Assembly: GCF_003086295.3 (NCBI RefSeq)
Contig: NC_092048.1
Span: 38,502,425-38,566,424, forward strand
Origin: Arachis hypogaea
Lineage: Eukaryota; Streptophyta; Magnoliopsida; Fabales; Fabaceae
Direction of reading: 5' to 3'
Length of the DNA stretch: 64,000 nt
In this document: positions 24,831 to 35,676 of the stretch, in pieces
Position numbering within the stretch: the first letter of the stretch is position 1
Layout: each line of letters begins with the position of its first letter
Position numbers and translations under genes: made by a program
Notes under the pieces: model-generated
What the model saw: the letters and a program-made list of their open reading frames with translations, nothing else
Databases searched by the model: none
Told to the model about the DNA's origin: nothing

Positions 24831-26046
24831 TTTTATACATTATCTGCAAACAGGGAACATAACAGACAATATCAAAAATGCAAAACGGTTTCATCGACAA
24901 GCTTCCTTTTTCACTTTAATAAATGGCTCCCTATATCGCCAAGGATACTCCCGACCACTCCTGAAATGCCTCAACAGAAGTGAGGCAGAAATAGCATTAG
25001 CCGAAGCTCATGAAGGAATCCGCGAAACCCACACAGGAGCTCAAAGTTTGGCTTCCAAAATCCTCCAAGCAGGTCTGTTCTGGCCATCCATCAAAGAAGA
25101 TACTAACAACAAAGTAAAGACATGCAACAATTGCCAAAAGCATGCTCCACTAATACACACCCCAGCCGAACAGTTACATTACTCGGACATTAGCTGGCCC
25201 TTCAACCACTGGGGGCTCGACATTCTCGGCCCATTCCCAGTAGCACCAGGTCAGGTAAAATTTCTTGTTGTTATAATTGACTACTTCTCAAAATGGGTAG
25301 AAGCCCAATCTTTAGCTAACATTACTTCACAACATATGAGATCTTTCATTTGGAAGAACATTATTTGTCGTTTTGGTCTCCCAAGACATATCATTACTGA
25401 TAATGGTCGCCAGTTTGTCGATCAGAAATTTAAATCTTTTTTTCAGAACCTCAAAATCAATCATCACTTCTCATCCGTTGAACATCCACAAACTAACGGC
25501 CTCGCTGAAGCAGCAAACAAGGTCATATTACACGCTTTAAAAAAGAAGTTGGATGACGCCAAAGGCCTTTGGGCCGAACTCATACCAGAAGTCCTTTGGG
25601 AGTATAACACTACACCTCAATCATCAACGAAAGAAACCCCATTCAGGCTTGTCTATGGATCTGAAGCAATGATCCCTTTAGAAATTTCACAAGGCTCGGT
25701 CCGTACACAGATTTCCAACCACGAAGAAGCTCGGCGAGCCGAGTTAGACATCATCGAAGAAGTCAGAGACATGACAAGTATCCGACTCCATGCGGCACAG
25801 CAAGCCATAGCTCGGCGACATAATAAGCTCGTTAGAAACAGATCATTTGAACAAGGAGACTTAGTCCTCCGGAAGACAGAAACAACTCGGAAACCTCCAA
25901 ACCACGGAAAGCTCGCCGCAAATTGGAACGGCCCCTACCGAATAGCCAAGGTCCTCGGCAAAGGAGCATACACATTAGAATCTATAAATGGTACTAGCTT
26001 ACCTAATACCCGGAATGTTTCTTCTTTAAAGAAATTCTATAGTTAA
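24831..26046 (+). pseudogene. integrase of Tat-type element
   Basis: Inserts the cDNA into the genome. An N-terminal HHCC zinc region lies at about 25000-25140 (HEGIRETH and CNNCQKH). The catalytic core has Asp at 25219-25221, Asp at 25399-25401 and Glu at 25507-25509, giving the exact D-35-E spacing. The C-terminal GPYRIAKVLGKGAYTLE segment follows. The 332-codon stretch from 25048 to the TAA at 26044 is open, the best-preserved part of this element. The frame is one base off from gag and RT because of the shift near 24190. Confidence 0.92.
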
Positions 26047-27003
26047 AAGTCAGGGCCAGGCTAGTACTCTTTTTCCTACTACCAAGATTTTTTCCAAAAA
26101 AAAGGGTTTTGCTTGGAGAGGTTTTAATAAGGCTAGCCTACCTGCACCTTTGTAAATAAAGGTTCATCAATCAAACCAAATAATTTCCAGATATTCACTC
26201 CTATATTATTTGTCAATCATTAACCGAGTTAGCAATTCGAAAAGCTTTTTCAAAAGGGAACAAGCATTTTCATCAAACAATACAGCTCGGCAAACCATTC
26301 CACATCTTACCAAGATGTCCCTATCAATAAACCTACTATTGTATTCCATGCATTAGACGAATACAACTTACAAAGCGCAAATTACCAAAACAAGGATTAT
26401 AACTTAATCCATCTCAAAATACAGCGCCATTTTTTGCCTAAAAAGCAAACAAGTCCATAACACAAATGTTTCAACATACAAATCCTAAACAAAATAGAAA
26501 GCTAAAAACATCACAGAAACAACAGTTCATTTCAAACAAAACTAAGTATTCTCAACTTCATCCTCCACAACACCATCATCATCAACTAGTTTACCATCTC
26601 TGACAATCTTCCCAGGATCCATCTCAGAAAAATCAACTTCAGGAGCCATAAATTTCGCCTGAATTGAAGCCCTCTCAAATCCTTCAACAAACAAATCCAA
26701 GATTTCATTTTGTTTCTTTTGTTCCATGTCTTTCAACTGAGCAGTAACCTCAATTAACCGAGTCTCCGCACTAGCCAAGTCGGCTTCCTTTTTCTTTAAG
26801 TCCTCCACATCCTTAGCATAGCTGTCTTTTGTTTCTTTCAGTAGTTTCTCAACATCACCCAATTTAGTTTGCAACTCAGTAACTGTACCTTTACTCTGGG
26901 CTAACTGATCCTTCAAAGCCTCAACCTCCTCTCTCTGAATCGCTAACTTCTTATATTTCACCTCTTGACTACGACCTAAGCTCGCCATACGAAATCCAAC
27001 TAC

Positions 27004-27085
27004 CTATAGGTTAAAACAAAAACCTAATTCAAAATTAGAGTCACATACAACTATAAAATAACAATTCAAAATGAAAAATATTTAC
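27004..27085 (-). other. intron 2 of the antisense gene
   Basis: 82 bp, GT...AG on the minus strand, phase 0, AT-rich. It joins the end of exon 2 to the coiled-coil exon. Confidence 0.65.
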
Positions 27086-27492
27086 CTGCATATACTGCCC
27101 GACGGCTATTTCCCCAACCTCATTAGCCAATGAAACATCGGCCGATGATTAGCAAATATCATCGGCCACAGACATATACGGAAAGTCACCTCCCCAAACC
27201 GATAACCCACCACTATGTTCAGAAACTTCATGAAGTTTCTTCTGGTTCATCAGAAATGAACGGATTTCTTCCAACAAAACTTCATCCCCCCTCTGACTAG
27301 ATTCTTCGGATAGGTCAACAACTTCTCCCTTTCTTTTCTTCGCAAGAACTTTCCTCCGACCAGTTACAGGCTTACTAACCTCAGTGGCAACAGTAGTCTT
27401 CTCCTTATTGGATGAGGACACTTCTTTTTCTAGATTCTTATTCTTGAACCTAGACCTTAAGGAGGCAGCTGAGACACCAGGATACTTACCCC

Positions 27493-27564
27493 CTGTATAA
27501 ACATACAAAACAAAATCAGCAACATTTCAAGCAAGGATAAAGCAAACAAAATAACAAAACTCAC
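27493..27564 (-). other. intron 1 of the antisense gene
   Basis: 72 bp, GT...AG on the minus strand, phase 1. Without splicing the frame ends shortly after the donor; with it the reading continues through the next exon. Confidence 0.7.
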
Positions 27565-28324
27565 CCAAATATTCTATAACCGAATCCCTATTTTTCTCCC
27601 ACTTTAAAATTTCAAACATAGATATCAAATCCTTTCGATCAATTTGCTTCACGAGGAACTCAATAATGCACACATTTCTCGGAGTTATCACCTCGGGTCC
27701 GAGTATATTTTGAGGCTCCGAGCACCACCACAGTGGAAACCTCTCACCTACAAACTCGTCCATATAAAAAGGAAATTACTTCTCCACACTCCTCACTTTC
27801 AGATACATCTCTTTGAATTCTTTAAAGGAAGATTTATACAACTTGAAGATACCAAACCCAGGAGTACTATTTAGATTAATCCACCCCCCTTTCCAAACCC
27901 CTTTAGCTTGAAACAGGGAAAAAAACAAATCCACAGAAGGTCTTTCCTCAAGAATTTTCATTAGTATCTCAAAACACCTCAAGAACGCCCACCCATTAGG
28001 ATGCAACTGCAAAGCAGCACAATTTAGTTGCTTCAGAATTTGGCACTCAAAATCAGTAAAAGGCAACTTAACCCTCAGTTCCTCCAAAACGCAACTATGC
28101 ATGTAGAAGTACTCAAACCCCTGACCCCGGTGATAAACCCTATCTTCCACACTACACGGCAACAACTCCACCTGCACTCCAGACCCAACCCTCACAACCT
28201 TACCATCATCAATCTCCTTAACAGTCGCTTCATCACAAAACAAAGATACCCGAGACTTAACATCTTCACTAACCCAATCATAAGACCAATCAATACCCTT
28301 CTTTTTATCCTTCTCAAAACCCAT

Positions 28325-28717
28325 AAGAGAACCCAGACAATGAAAATAAAAGAAGAAGAAGGAAATGAGAAATCAGCAAAGGATACAAAGAACATGCACC
28401 TCTTTTACTCATACTGTTTCCAAAGAAGCAAGACCAAGGGTCAGGGGTAACCAAATTGAAATTTAACCCTCAAAACTCAATCACATCAAACGGTACAGTT
28501 TGTTTTGGAAACGTAAAAAGCCATTTAATAAACACAACATCTTTCTCTCTCCTCACTAATGGCTTGACACGACTCCCCACTTTCCCCACTAACATTCTTT
28601 TTAATGAAGAACGTTGAACTGGGGGCTTCATAACTAATCAATCTAACCGAGTTATAACTCATCAAGAAGCTCAACCTGCTTCATTAAAAAAAATTTCCAG
28701 GCTAAGCTTGGGGGCTG
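28325..28717 (+). other. 3' untranslated part of Tat element with polypurine tract
   Basis: Non-coding on the plus strand. Just before the 3' LTR the sequence aagcttgggggctg (about 28704-28717) serves as a likely polypurine tract. On the minus strand this interval is upstream of the antisense gene and would hold its promoter; I see no clear TATA box. Confidence 0.6.
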
Positions 28718-29174
28718 TGATATGGTCGTCACACCTGTAAAGCTCGGCATCACACGTCACACCTTGGCCATAACTCAGCAATATACGTTACAGATACGAC
28801 CTTCATGAGTAATAACTCGGCAAAACCGACGTTATGGACCAAAACCGCCGAGTAAAAGGCGACATAATGACCAGATACATTATCAATCCTCGCCAAGACA
28901 GACGTTGAGGAAAAACCGTTACTGATAAAGAACCGATCATATAAAAGCAAGGTAAAAGTATTTTTTCCACACACTTCTTACTTGAATCTCATACTGACTT
29001 AAGCATTGGAGTGCCTTTGCAGGTACACTCCCCCCTCTCTTCCTCTTTATTGTTCACGCTTCCGCAAGTTGAAAGGAAAAGCTTGGAACTGACGAGCTAG
29101 CAGTGCAGCCTCTCGAGGAGATAGCTCGGCTGACGTTCCATATGAGTAGCCGACCTATTCTACAGGCAAGAACA
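28718..29174 (+). mobile_element. 3' LTR of Tat-type gypsy element (457 bp)
   Basis: Same length and ends as the 5' LTR (tgatatggtc to caagaaca). It is followed by gaatc (29175-29179), matching the base run before the 5' LTR. Confidence 0.95.
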
Positions 29175-29179
29175 GAATC

Positions 29180-29500
29180 TATTTGTATTATTCAATTGGG
29201 ATTATATTTGAGAATTTTTGTTTATTTTGTAAATATTGAATTTTAATTTCAATTTGAATTTTGTTGCATTTGTGTTGTTTTGAAGATGGTGGTGCTATGA
29301 TAAATTGTGATAATTTTAAAAGAGAATGAAAAAGCAGAAGTGATAATGGTGGTATCAGAATGACGAGGATAAAATTGATATTTTAATAGAATGGTGAACT
29401 TTATATTTTTGTTCATGTCTTGATTACCAAGCAAAACTTTTGTGTAATTATATATATCTTTAAACTTTTGAGACAACAACTAAACACTGCCATGGATTAC
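29180..29500. mobile_element. right part of the split MITE-like repeat
   Basis: Continues the repeat interrupted at 20386 and ends near gagacaacaactaaacactg, the approximate inverted complement of its left end. It holds no gene. Confidence 0.45.
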
Positions 29501-30604
29501 ACAAAAACAAAACCGATTTTTTCTTTTTTGGCAGCTGAGGTCCACTTTAACTGCTTTGGAACTGTTTCCTGTATATATGTTTTTGACCTCCGGAACTGTG
29601 ATTTTGTTTTATAACTGAAACTCGGGAACTATTAGCAGGACGAAAATTAATGCCCAAGGTACTGGGCCACTGGCCTATTATAGGGATAGGTTAGACGAGT
29701 CCTTTTAACCTCTGGTCCTTGCTGATTCATATTTTATTTTGTTAACATTCAAAAGCTTTCCCTTTAGTTGAACGGTACTTCGTTCGACTTTAAAAACCCA
29801 AAAAGAAAAAATTAGCCAAATAAAAAAGAAAAAAGAAAATGACCACGCTATCCGTTCAAACCAAAAGAAATCCCTATTCCCAGAGTTTGGCCCAAAACGA
29901 AAAAAAACCCCTTTAAAAAGAACATTATATCTCTATATGAACCCGTTTAGCATGGAAAATGTAAAAACGGATTTTAGCCCGCGAACTTTTAAGTGAAAAG
30001 TTTAGATAAATGTTAATTGAGTTAATTTTATACCAAGTAACTAAACTTGCAATAAAATTAGTTTAGCTCCTAACTGCCTTTTTTTTTTTTAAAAAAAATA
30101 AAGGTAAATTTTTCAAACAAAAAATTTCAAGGAAGAAAGCAAAGAAAATTATCAATTAAGAATGAGATCTATCCAACATTTCGTTTCACAGTCAAAGAAT
30201 ATTAATTAAAAGCAGCCGTAACCCATCAATTTGAGAAAGGATTGAGATCCGGATCCAACATTTCGTTACGCATTCATACAATTTTTCAGTTTCATTAAGG
30301 ACATAAAAGGTCACAAGCATTATAACAACGTTTAAGGTTTACCTTTTAAGTCTTTAACCATCTTAATTAGAGAGCCAAAATAGTGTAATTACCATTAAGT
30401 CAAAACCTGTGTGCTCTCGGTCCCAGTTGAATTAATCAATTAATTAAACAAACCAAAAGATGTAAAGAACAAATTTTTACAGGTCCAAAATTCTCTACCA
30501 TCCTAAGGTTTTTTGTGCTGCCTAAAACCATCCATTAATTAAGATTTACATGTTCCACTTTCCGGCGAGACTACCCCCAAAACCTCGCCACACCGGAAAA
30601 ACCC
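29501..30604. other. intergenic DNA 3' of the host gene
   Basis: About 1.1 kb of AT-rich sequence with no coding features. It contains the 3' flank of the gene at 30605 and a small direct repeat (gagatc...ccaacatttcgtt at about 30164 and 30243). No clear terminator or poly(A) signal could be assigned. Confidence 0.5.
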
Positions 30605-31255
30605 TTACATGGCCTGCAACGACTCCGGCCGCCATAAAATATCCGTCGTATCCGCATAATCAAACAACCCATCTATCATTACGTAACCGTTTTCGCTGTC
30701 ATCGTAGTCCACCCACCCACCATTGCCAAACCCAAATGCTTCGTATCCCCTGAAATCATCTTCAATCCCTAGAAATCCGGTTAGGTCCAATCCATCCGGA
30801 CCAACCCGACCCGATTCTTCGATTTCAGGCTTAACCTCCTCGTTCGGTGTTACCGTCGGCGGCAACCCTAGTTCGTCGTCCGATGCCTCCAAGAGATATC
30901 CCAAGTTCGGAATGAAATCCCCGAATTCGGGAACCGGGTTCGAATCTTGACCCGGTGCGAGTATTTCTTCCTCGAAGCTCTTGATGACGGAGTCAAGGCC
31001 TTGGAAGGTTGAGTCACGCTCCGCCACATTGTCCATATCGTCAAGAATGTTGAGGATTTCACCGTGGAGCTCGTCAACCACCGAGTTCTCCGATTCGATC
31101 CGGACGAGTTCCCATCCTCCCGATTCCTCGCACGACTCGGCTGAGTTAACCCGGGTGAGCTGAGAAACGGGCGAGTCAACTCGAGGAATCTTGGACTCGG
31201 GCGACTCGGTGTCCGAGTCGTCCCGAACTCGCTTCTTGTTGTTGCATTCCTCCAT
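30605..31255 (-). CDS. uncharacterised acidic plant protein (216 aa), intronless
   Basis: The only convincing host gene. The frame runs uninterrupted from ATG at 31255 to TAA at 30605, has GC-rich coding sequence unlike its surroundings, and has a TATA-like promoter at a suitable distance. A basic patch (KKRVR, residues 7-11) near the N-terminus could be a nuclear signal. The rest is strongly acidic: LHGEILNILDDMDNV at about residues 63-77, then a GLDSVIKSFEEEI helix, then NLGYLLEASDDELGLPP, and a Gly/Tyr/Asp-rich C-terminus. No catalytic domain, signal peptide or membrane segment is visible. The GYLLEASDDELGLPP block recalls small uncharacterised Arabidopsis proteins, but this is from memory and unchecked. 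Function unknown. Confidence 0.85.
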   Translation of the reverse strand: MEECNNKKRVRDDSDTESPESKIPRVDSPVSQLTRVNSAESCEESGGWELVRIESENSVVDELHGEILNILDDMDNVAERDSTFQGLDSVIKSFEEEILAPGQDSNPVPEFGDFIPNLGYLLEASDDELGLPPTVTPNEEVKPEIEESGRVGPDGLDLTGFLGIEDDFRGYEAFGFGNGGWVDYDDSENGYVMIDGLFDYADTTDILWRPESLQAM

Positions 31256-31392
31256 TTAGGGTTCAAGAGAAAAATAAGAAAAGAACAGAAAATGTTTAGG
31301 CTATGTTAGAGTGAAGTAGGAGAGAGAGGTGGATGGAGTGTAGAGAGAGAAAACGAAGTGTTACGGTTGAGGGAGAAAGACAAGGAAGAGGG

Positions 31393-31401
31393 TATATATA
31401 A
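31393..31401 (-). promoter_or_regulatory. TATA box of the host gene
   Basis: Reads ttatatata on the minus strand, about 138 bp upstream of the ATG. It predicts transcription start near 31360 and a 5' UTR of about 105 nt that includes CT-rich (GA-rich on plus) runs, common in plant leaders. Confidence 0.65.
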
Positions 31402-32375
31402 TGGTGGAAAAAGAAGGATAAATAGGGCTTCAGGTTCGCTCACTTTAATTCGTAAACGGCAGAGAGAGACAGGCGCGTGCATATCGGGAAAAAGCCACGA
31501 CTAATCTTTTCTTTTTTTATTTTTGTTAAGAAAAAGAAATCTTATAACGAACTGTATTTGTAACTGATATTTTTTATTAACAAAAACCAGTTGGCTTATT
31601 TCTTTGGTGGTGGGATCCACTGGTCATTATTACAGCAAGGGGGAGGATATTTTTTTGTTTCATTTGTGGCAATTAACTAAATTTGAACAAAGGTTTCAAG
31701 TCCGTCGGTGAGGGCCCACCGACATAGGAGGAATCATATGGTTGATTTTTAATTTTCTTTTTTGACTTTTTTGCATATTATTATTTTTTATTTTTTTTAT
31801 TCTGCGTTTTGGGTTTTGGAATTCTGGAGTGGTCACTAGTCTTGGAATGTTCCCACCGGTGGTGGAGCGCTGTTGTTGGATTCTTGGTTTGGCTTGGCTT
31901 TGCTTTGTTTTGCTGTCCTCATTTCTTTTATTTTTTGAGAATGAGAATACAACTACTATTTTCATTTTTAGAAAGATTAGACCAAGATTTTTCCTTGGTT
32001 TTTTTGACAAATTCTTTGTGGTTTTTTGATAGAGCAAGTATTCAAACGTCAATAGTTGTTTGGATTACGGTTGAACTTACCTGTATATTGCCGCCAATTG
32101 TCTGGCTTACCCGTTGAATCTCATTTGTTGGCAGTTTTATCCTTTTTTTTTTCATGTTCGTCTTTATTTGACTAATATATTTGGATACAACATTGATTTT
32201 CGGCTAAACCGGATGCTTTTACTCTCTTACACACAACAACTATCCAAATTCCAAAGGCAAGTTAGTAGTGGACAAATCTATCTATAAAACCTAATAACAA
32301 ATTGACATACACAAATTTGATTATTTATATTATCCGTTTACCTCTATGAATTAAATATTTATATTCTCTTGTTAT
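31402..32375. other. upstream intergenic region of the host gene
   Basis: About 1 kb with no supported gene. It contains a small perfect hairpin (31704-31723) and T-rich tracts. A hydrophobic 102-codon frame at 31809 arises from T-rich sequence and lacks support. Confidence 0.5.
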
Positions 32376-32392
32376 AAAGTATAATACTTGAT

Positions 32393-32656
32393 GCCAATGA
32401 GTAATAGTTCAAATAGTATAGACTCCCCATACTCAATTAAGAGGTTGCGGGTTCGAGTCTCCTATCTTTCCAAATTTTTGCTAATGAATAATAGCTCAAA
32501 TGGCATAGACTCCCCATACTCAATTAAGAGGTTGCGGATTTGAGTCTCCTATCTTTCCAAATTTGCCAATGAATTATAGCTCAAATGACATAATCTTTCC
32601 ATACTCAATTAAGAGGTTACGGGTTCGAGTCTCCTATCTTTGGTAAAAAAAAAAAA
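32393..32656 (+). mobile_element. tRNA-derived SINE with three head copies
   Basis: Three copies of an approximately 86 bp unit start at 32393, 32480 and 32565. Each holds a box A-like tagctcaaatggcatag and a box B-like ggttcgagtctcc (pol III internal promoter elements). The third ends in tttggt and a poly(A) tail. The whole array is bounded by a 17 bp target duplication, aaagtataatacttgat (32376-32392 and 32657-32673). It is not a functional tRNA gene: the cloverleaf cannot be completed. Confidence 0.88.
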
Positions 32657-32673
32657 AAAGTATAATACTTGAT

Positions 32674-32996
32674 AAAATACTAGTGCATGCCAATCTAGAA
32701 TTATAACATTTTTATAAATACAAATTCATTAAAATAATAAAATAATCAAATTTATCATGATTTAATAATCAAATATTTTTTATAAATATAACATGTATTT
32801 TTTATTTCTTTTTACAGTAGAAAAAGATTTATTTATAAAATAGTCATTCAATACTTGTAGATAATTTTAATCTCTTTTGTTTTTAAATCTATAAAAAAGA
32901 TACTACAACATAGTAAGATATCATTTTTTATTATTCGAATAAACTTCAATCCTTTATGGATCAATAAATATTTTAATGTACAAAAAATATACCAAT
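32674..32996. other. AT-rich spacer
   Basis: No gene or recognisable repeat between the SINE and the second gypsy element. Confidence 0.5.
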
Positions 32997-33500
32997 TATT
33001 TATACCCTATCTCAAAACATAAAACTAGACCCAATAAAAATAAAGGTATACCCAAAAAAGGATGATCTCTTCTACTTGCCCAATCTCACAAGAGGTTGGG
33101 TACGATAAGGAGGTCTAGCCCTGCTTATTCAAATAAATAACTACCTCCCTAAATATCTCATACTATCTCTACCTCCTTTAGAAGGTAGATCTGAACAAAC
33201 TCCTAAGATAAAGAGAACGGTTATCCACCTACAAAGGTGAAACTGTTCCAAAAGGTTGTTACCACTCTACTATAAATACACTGACATCTCTCAGGTATAT
33301 TTAAGATTCAATCTACTAAAAACATGCTTAAAGCCCTTGCTAACTTAAGCATCGGAGTTTTTTGTAGGTACCACCCCCACCTCCTCACGAGAAACTCAGA
33401 CGGCGGCACCTCAGCACCAGAACAAGTCGGATGCTGCCTCGGAAGGAGTCTGGATCTCACGTTCAGGCTCAAATCACTGTTTCATGTAATGCTCGAAACA
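32997..33500 (+). mobile_element. 5' LTR of second Tat-like gypsy element
   Basis: About 504 bp. The first 260 bp match the truncated 3' LTR at 58540-58750 (cttctacttgccc, gaggttgggtacgataagga, gtagatct). The end is set at 33500 by the adjoining primer binding site. The first base is uncertain by one or two because tgtttata has become tatttata here. Confidence 0.82.
33271..33277 (+). promoter_or_regulatory. putative TATA box in 5' LTR of second Tat-like element
   Basis: tataaat in an AT-moderate context about 230 bp before the LTR end, a normal position for the LTR promoter. Confidence 0.5.
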
Positions 33501-33501
33501 T

Positions 33502-33519
33502 TGGCGCTGTTGCTGGGGA
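33502..33519 (+). other. primer binding site (Asp tRNA type, two changes)
   Basis: tggcgctgttgctgggga. It differs from the plant Asp tRNA complement (tggcgccgttgccgggga, seen intact at 41267) by two C-to-T changes. Confidence 0.8.
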
Positions 33520-33539
33520 CTTGGAGGTCTACATCCACA

Positions 33540-34996
33540 TATGGCGGATAATCAGTATGAAGACAGTCATACGGCGTCTGAGTCGGAACCAGAGCCCTAC
33601 CACGATGACCTGACGCTAGCATTGTCTCTACCCTAAGAGAGAACAAATTCTCCCCCGTAGGGAAGGAATGTCGGGAAACCCTCATCCACGGCGAATTTAT
33701 TTGGAGGTCCACCTGCCCGAAGATGAAGAACCTCCCCATCCGACGGAAATACTTGGTTTAGCGGCCACCGTGGACGATTAGAACAATTCGAGCTGGAGGC
33801 TAAGCGACAACAAAAAATAGAACAGAAGTTACGAAAAGAAGTACAATGACGAAAAGAGCTGGAGGAAAAGCTCTTGAGGTTAGAAGTCGACCTCCGAAGA
33901 CGGAGTGATCGGGAGGAAAGGCCTCTTGGATGTGAAGATCCGTTTGTTGAAGAGATCATGCGAGCTAAGGTTCCCAGAAATTTCAAAACTCTTGACATGA
34001 ATCTCTATGACGGAATGATCGATCTAAGGCATCACCTTAGCAATTTCAAAAGTCGGATATATCTAGTCGATGCCTCTTATGCGAGTCGTTGCAAAGCCTT
34101 CCTGATAACTTTAATTAAAGCTACAATGAAGTGGTTCGATAACTTACCTCCCAAGTCGGTGACTTGCTTTGATGACATGGTAAGGAAGTTTCTTACCATA
34201 TTTTCAATATAGAAAGACAAAGTAAAACACGTTTCAAGCCTGCTAAGGGTTAAATAAGAAGTTGGAGAGACACTCCGAGACTATATGGAGAGATTTAACA
34301 AAGTCTGCCTGGAAATACAAAACTTACCTACTGAAGCAATGATAACGAGGTTGGTTAATGGCCTCAAAGAAGGGCCGTCCTCCCAATCTATATCCAAGCG
34401 ACACCCGATTTTCTTATATGAAGTATAAGAGTGGGCAAAAAATACATCGACGTGGAGAAAAATTTTCAACTTAGAGAGCCTCCCCTGAGACTCAATCTGT
34501 CCTACCCAACACGGGATAAGGAAAAGGAAGTTAAGAAAAAAAAGAAGAGTATAACTTGAAAAATCCTCGAAGGTATCATAACTACACCTCACTCCGAGTT
34601 TCTCTTATAGATGTCTACAGAGAGATATGTCACACTGAAAAGCTTCCACCTCCTCGGCCTATCAAGCATAAAAAGACCGGAAGTCGGACAGAATATTGTG
34701 AGTATCACAAGCTGTTTGGGCATTCTACTAATGATTGTTATGACTTAAATAATGTCATAGAAAAACTGGTTAGGAAAGATCGGTTAAAAAGGTACCTGGA
34801 CGAGAGATCGAATAATCAAAGAAAGAGAAAAATAGATGAGGACGGAGGACGGCAAGAACGTCCCCCGCAAACTCCTAAACGACATATATATATATATATT
34901 ACTAGCAGCAGTTGTCTCTACACCTCACTTGTGTATGAAGTTTTTCCCTGCAGAAGGAATGGTCACCATAAAAGGAGATTAAAATTTGGCACATAG
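33540..34996 (+). pseudogene. gag of second Tat-like element, decayed
   Basis: Fragments in several frames. 33874-34212 carries a gag core, including KWFDNLPPKSVTCFDDMVRKF. A later frame has the CEYHKLFGHSTNDC zinc-like motif near 34697-34738 and the EKLVRKDRLKRYLDERS tail. Stops and frameshifts are numerous, and a short TA run lies near 34886. It corresponds region by region to gag at 20916-22100. Confidence 0.75.
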
Positions 34997-35671
34997 GTGT
35001 TACAATAAAAGCCTTAATTTAAAAGGCAGCCCAGGCGAAAAAGAAGTTAACACTATTGAGCTCGGTGGTATCCGAACTTGGGAAGAATTATGTCCCAAAC
35101 CTGAAAGAAAGATAGAAAAATACAAATTGGGGATCGTAACGAAAAGACAATGAGTATAGGGGCCAACCTAGAGGAAGGTCTAAAAGCATAGTTTATTGAT
35201 CTCTTACAAAGAAACTCCGACCTCTTTGCTTAGAAAACCTCCGATATGCTTGGTATAGATCCCGACCTGATGTCTCATAAACTCGTTGTCTACTCGGGAT
35301 CTCGACCTATTCAACAAAGGCATTGGAAACTCGGTCTCGAAAGGACACAGGTCATGGAGGAACAGGTGCAGGCATTGTTAGAAGCTGGATTCATAAAGGA
35401 GGTAAAGTATCTATTGTGGCTGGCTAACGTAGTTGTGGTAAAAAAGCAAAATGAAAAATGGAGGATGTGTGTCGATTACACTAACCTCAACAAGGTCTGC
35501 CCTAAGGATCCATACCCTTTCCCAAGCATTGACACCCTGGTTGATTCAGCCTTAGGATATTGGTATTTGTCCTTCATGGACGCATACTCAGGATACAATC
35601 AAATCCTGATGTTTAAGGCATACTAGAAAAATACCTCTTTCATCACTCCCAATGCTAACTTCTATTATGCA
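34997..35671 (+). pseudogene. N-terminal half of RT of second Tat-like element (protease region missing)
   Basis: MLGIDPDLMSHKLVVYSG begins an open run at 35246. CVDYTNLNKVCPKDPYPFPS lies near 35470 and FMDAYSGYNQI near 35576. A stop at 35624 precedes a last in-frame piece that ends at the insertion site. Only about 0.5 kb separates the gag zinc motif from RT, against about 1.2 kb in the better-preserved element, and no retropepsin motif is found, so protease was largely deleted. RT resumes at 52557. Confidence 0.82.
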
Positions 35672-35676
35672 GTAAT

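Larger units (their letters stand above)
26542..28324 (-). pseudogene. antisense spliced gene in Tat element (PF04195-like, coiled-coil C-terminus)
   Basis: Convergent with pol and separated from it by 0.5 kb. Reading the minus strand, exon 1 is 28324-27565, exon 2 27492-27086 and exon 3 27003-26542. Intron 1 (72 bp) has donor GTGAGT and acceptor TTTATACAG; intron 2 (82 bp) has donor GTAAAT and acceptor CCTATAG. The exons sum to 1629 bp, exactly 543 codons, with phases 1 and 0 agreeing at both junctions. Two in-frame TAA codons (27776-27778 and 27149-27151) break it. Exon 1 contains LQLHPNGWAFLRCF, resembling the plant putative gypsy-type transposon domain (PF04195). Exon 3 is a long Lys/Glu-rich coiled coil. 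Antisense ORFs between pol and the 3' LTR are known in Tat elements; their function is unknown. Confidence 0.75.

Noticed and set aside
31809..32117. 102-codon hydrophobic frame upstream of the host gene
   Set aside because: T-rich sequence, no start context, no domain, and competing frames on the other strand.
32393..32656. Possible tRNA genes
   Set aside because: Box A- and B-like motifs are present but no cloverleaf forms; the poly(A) tail and target duplication show a SINE.
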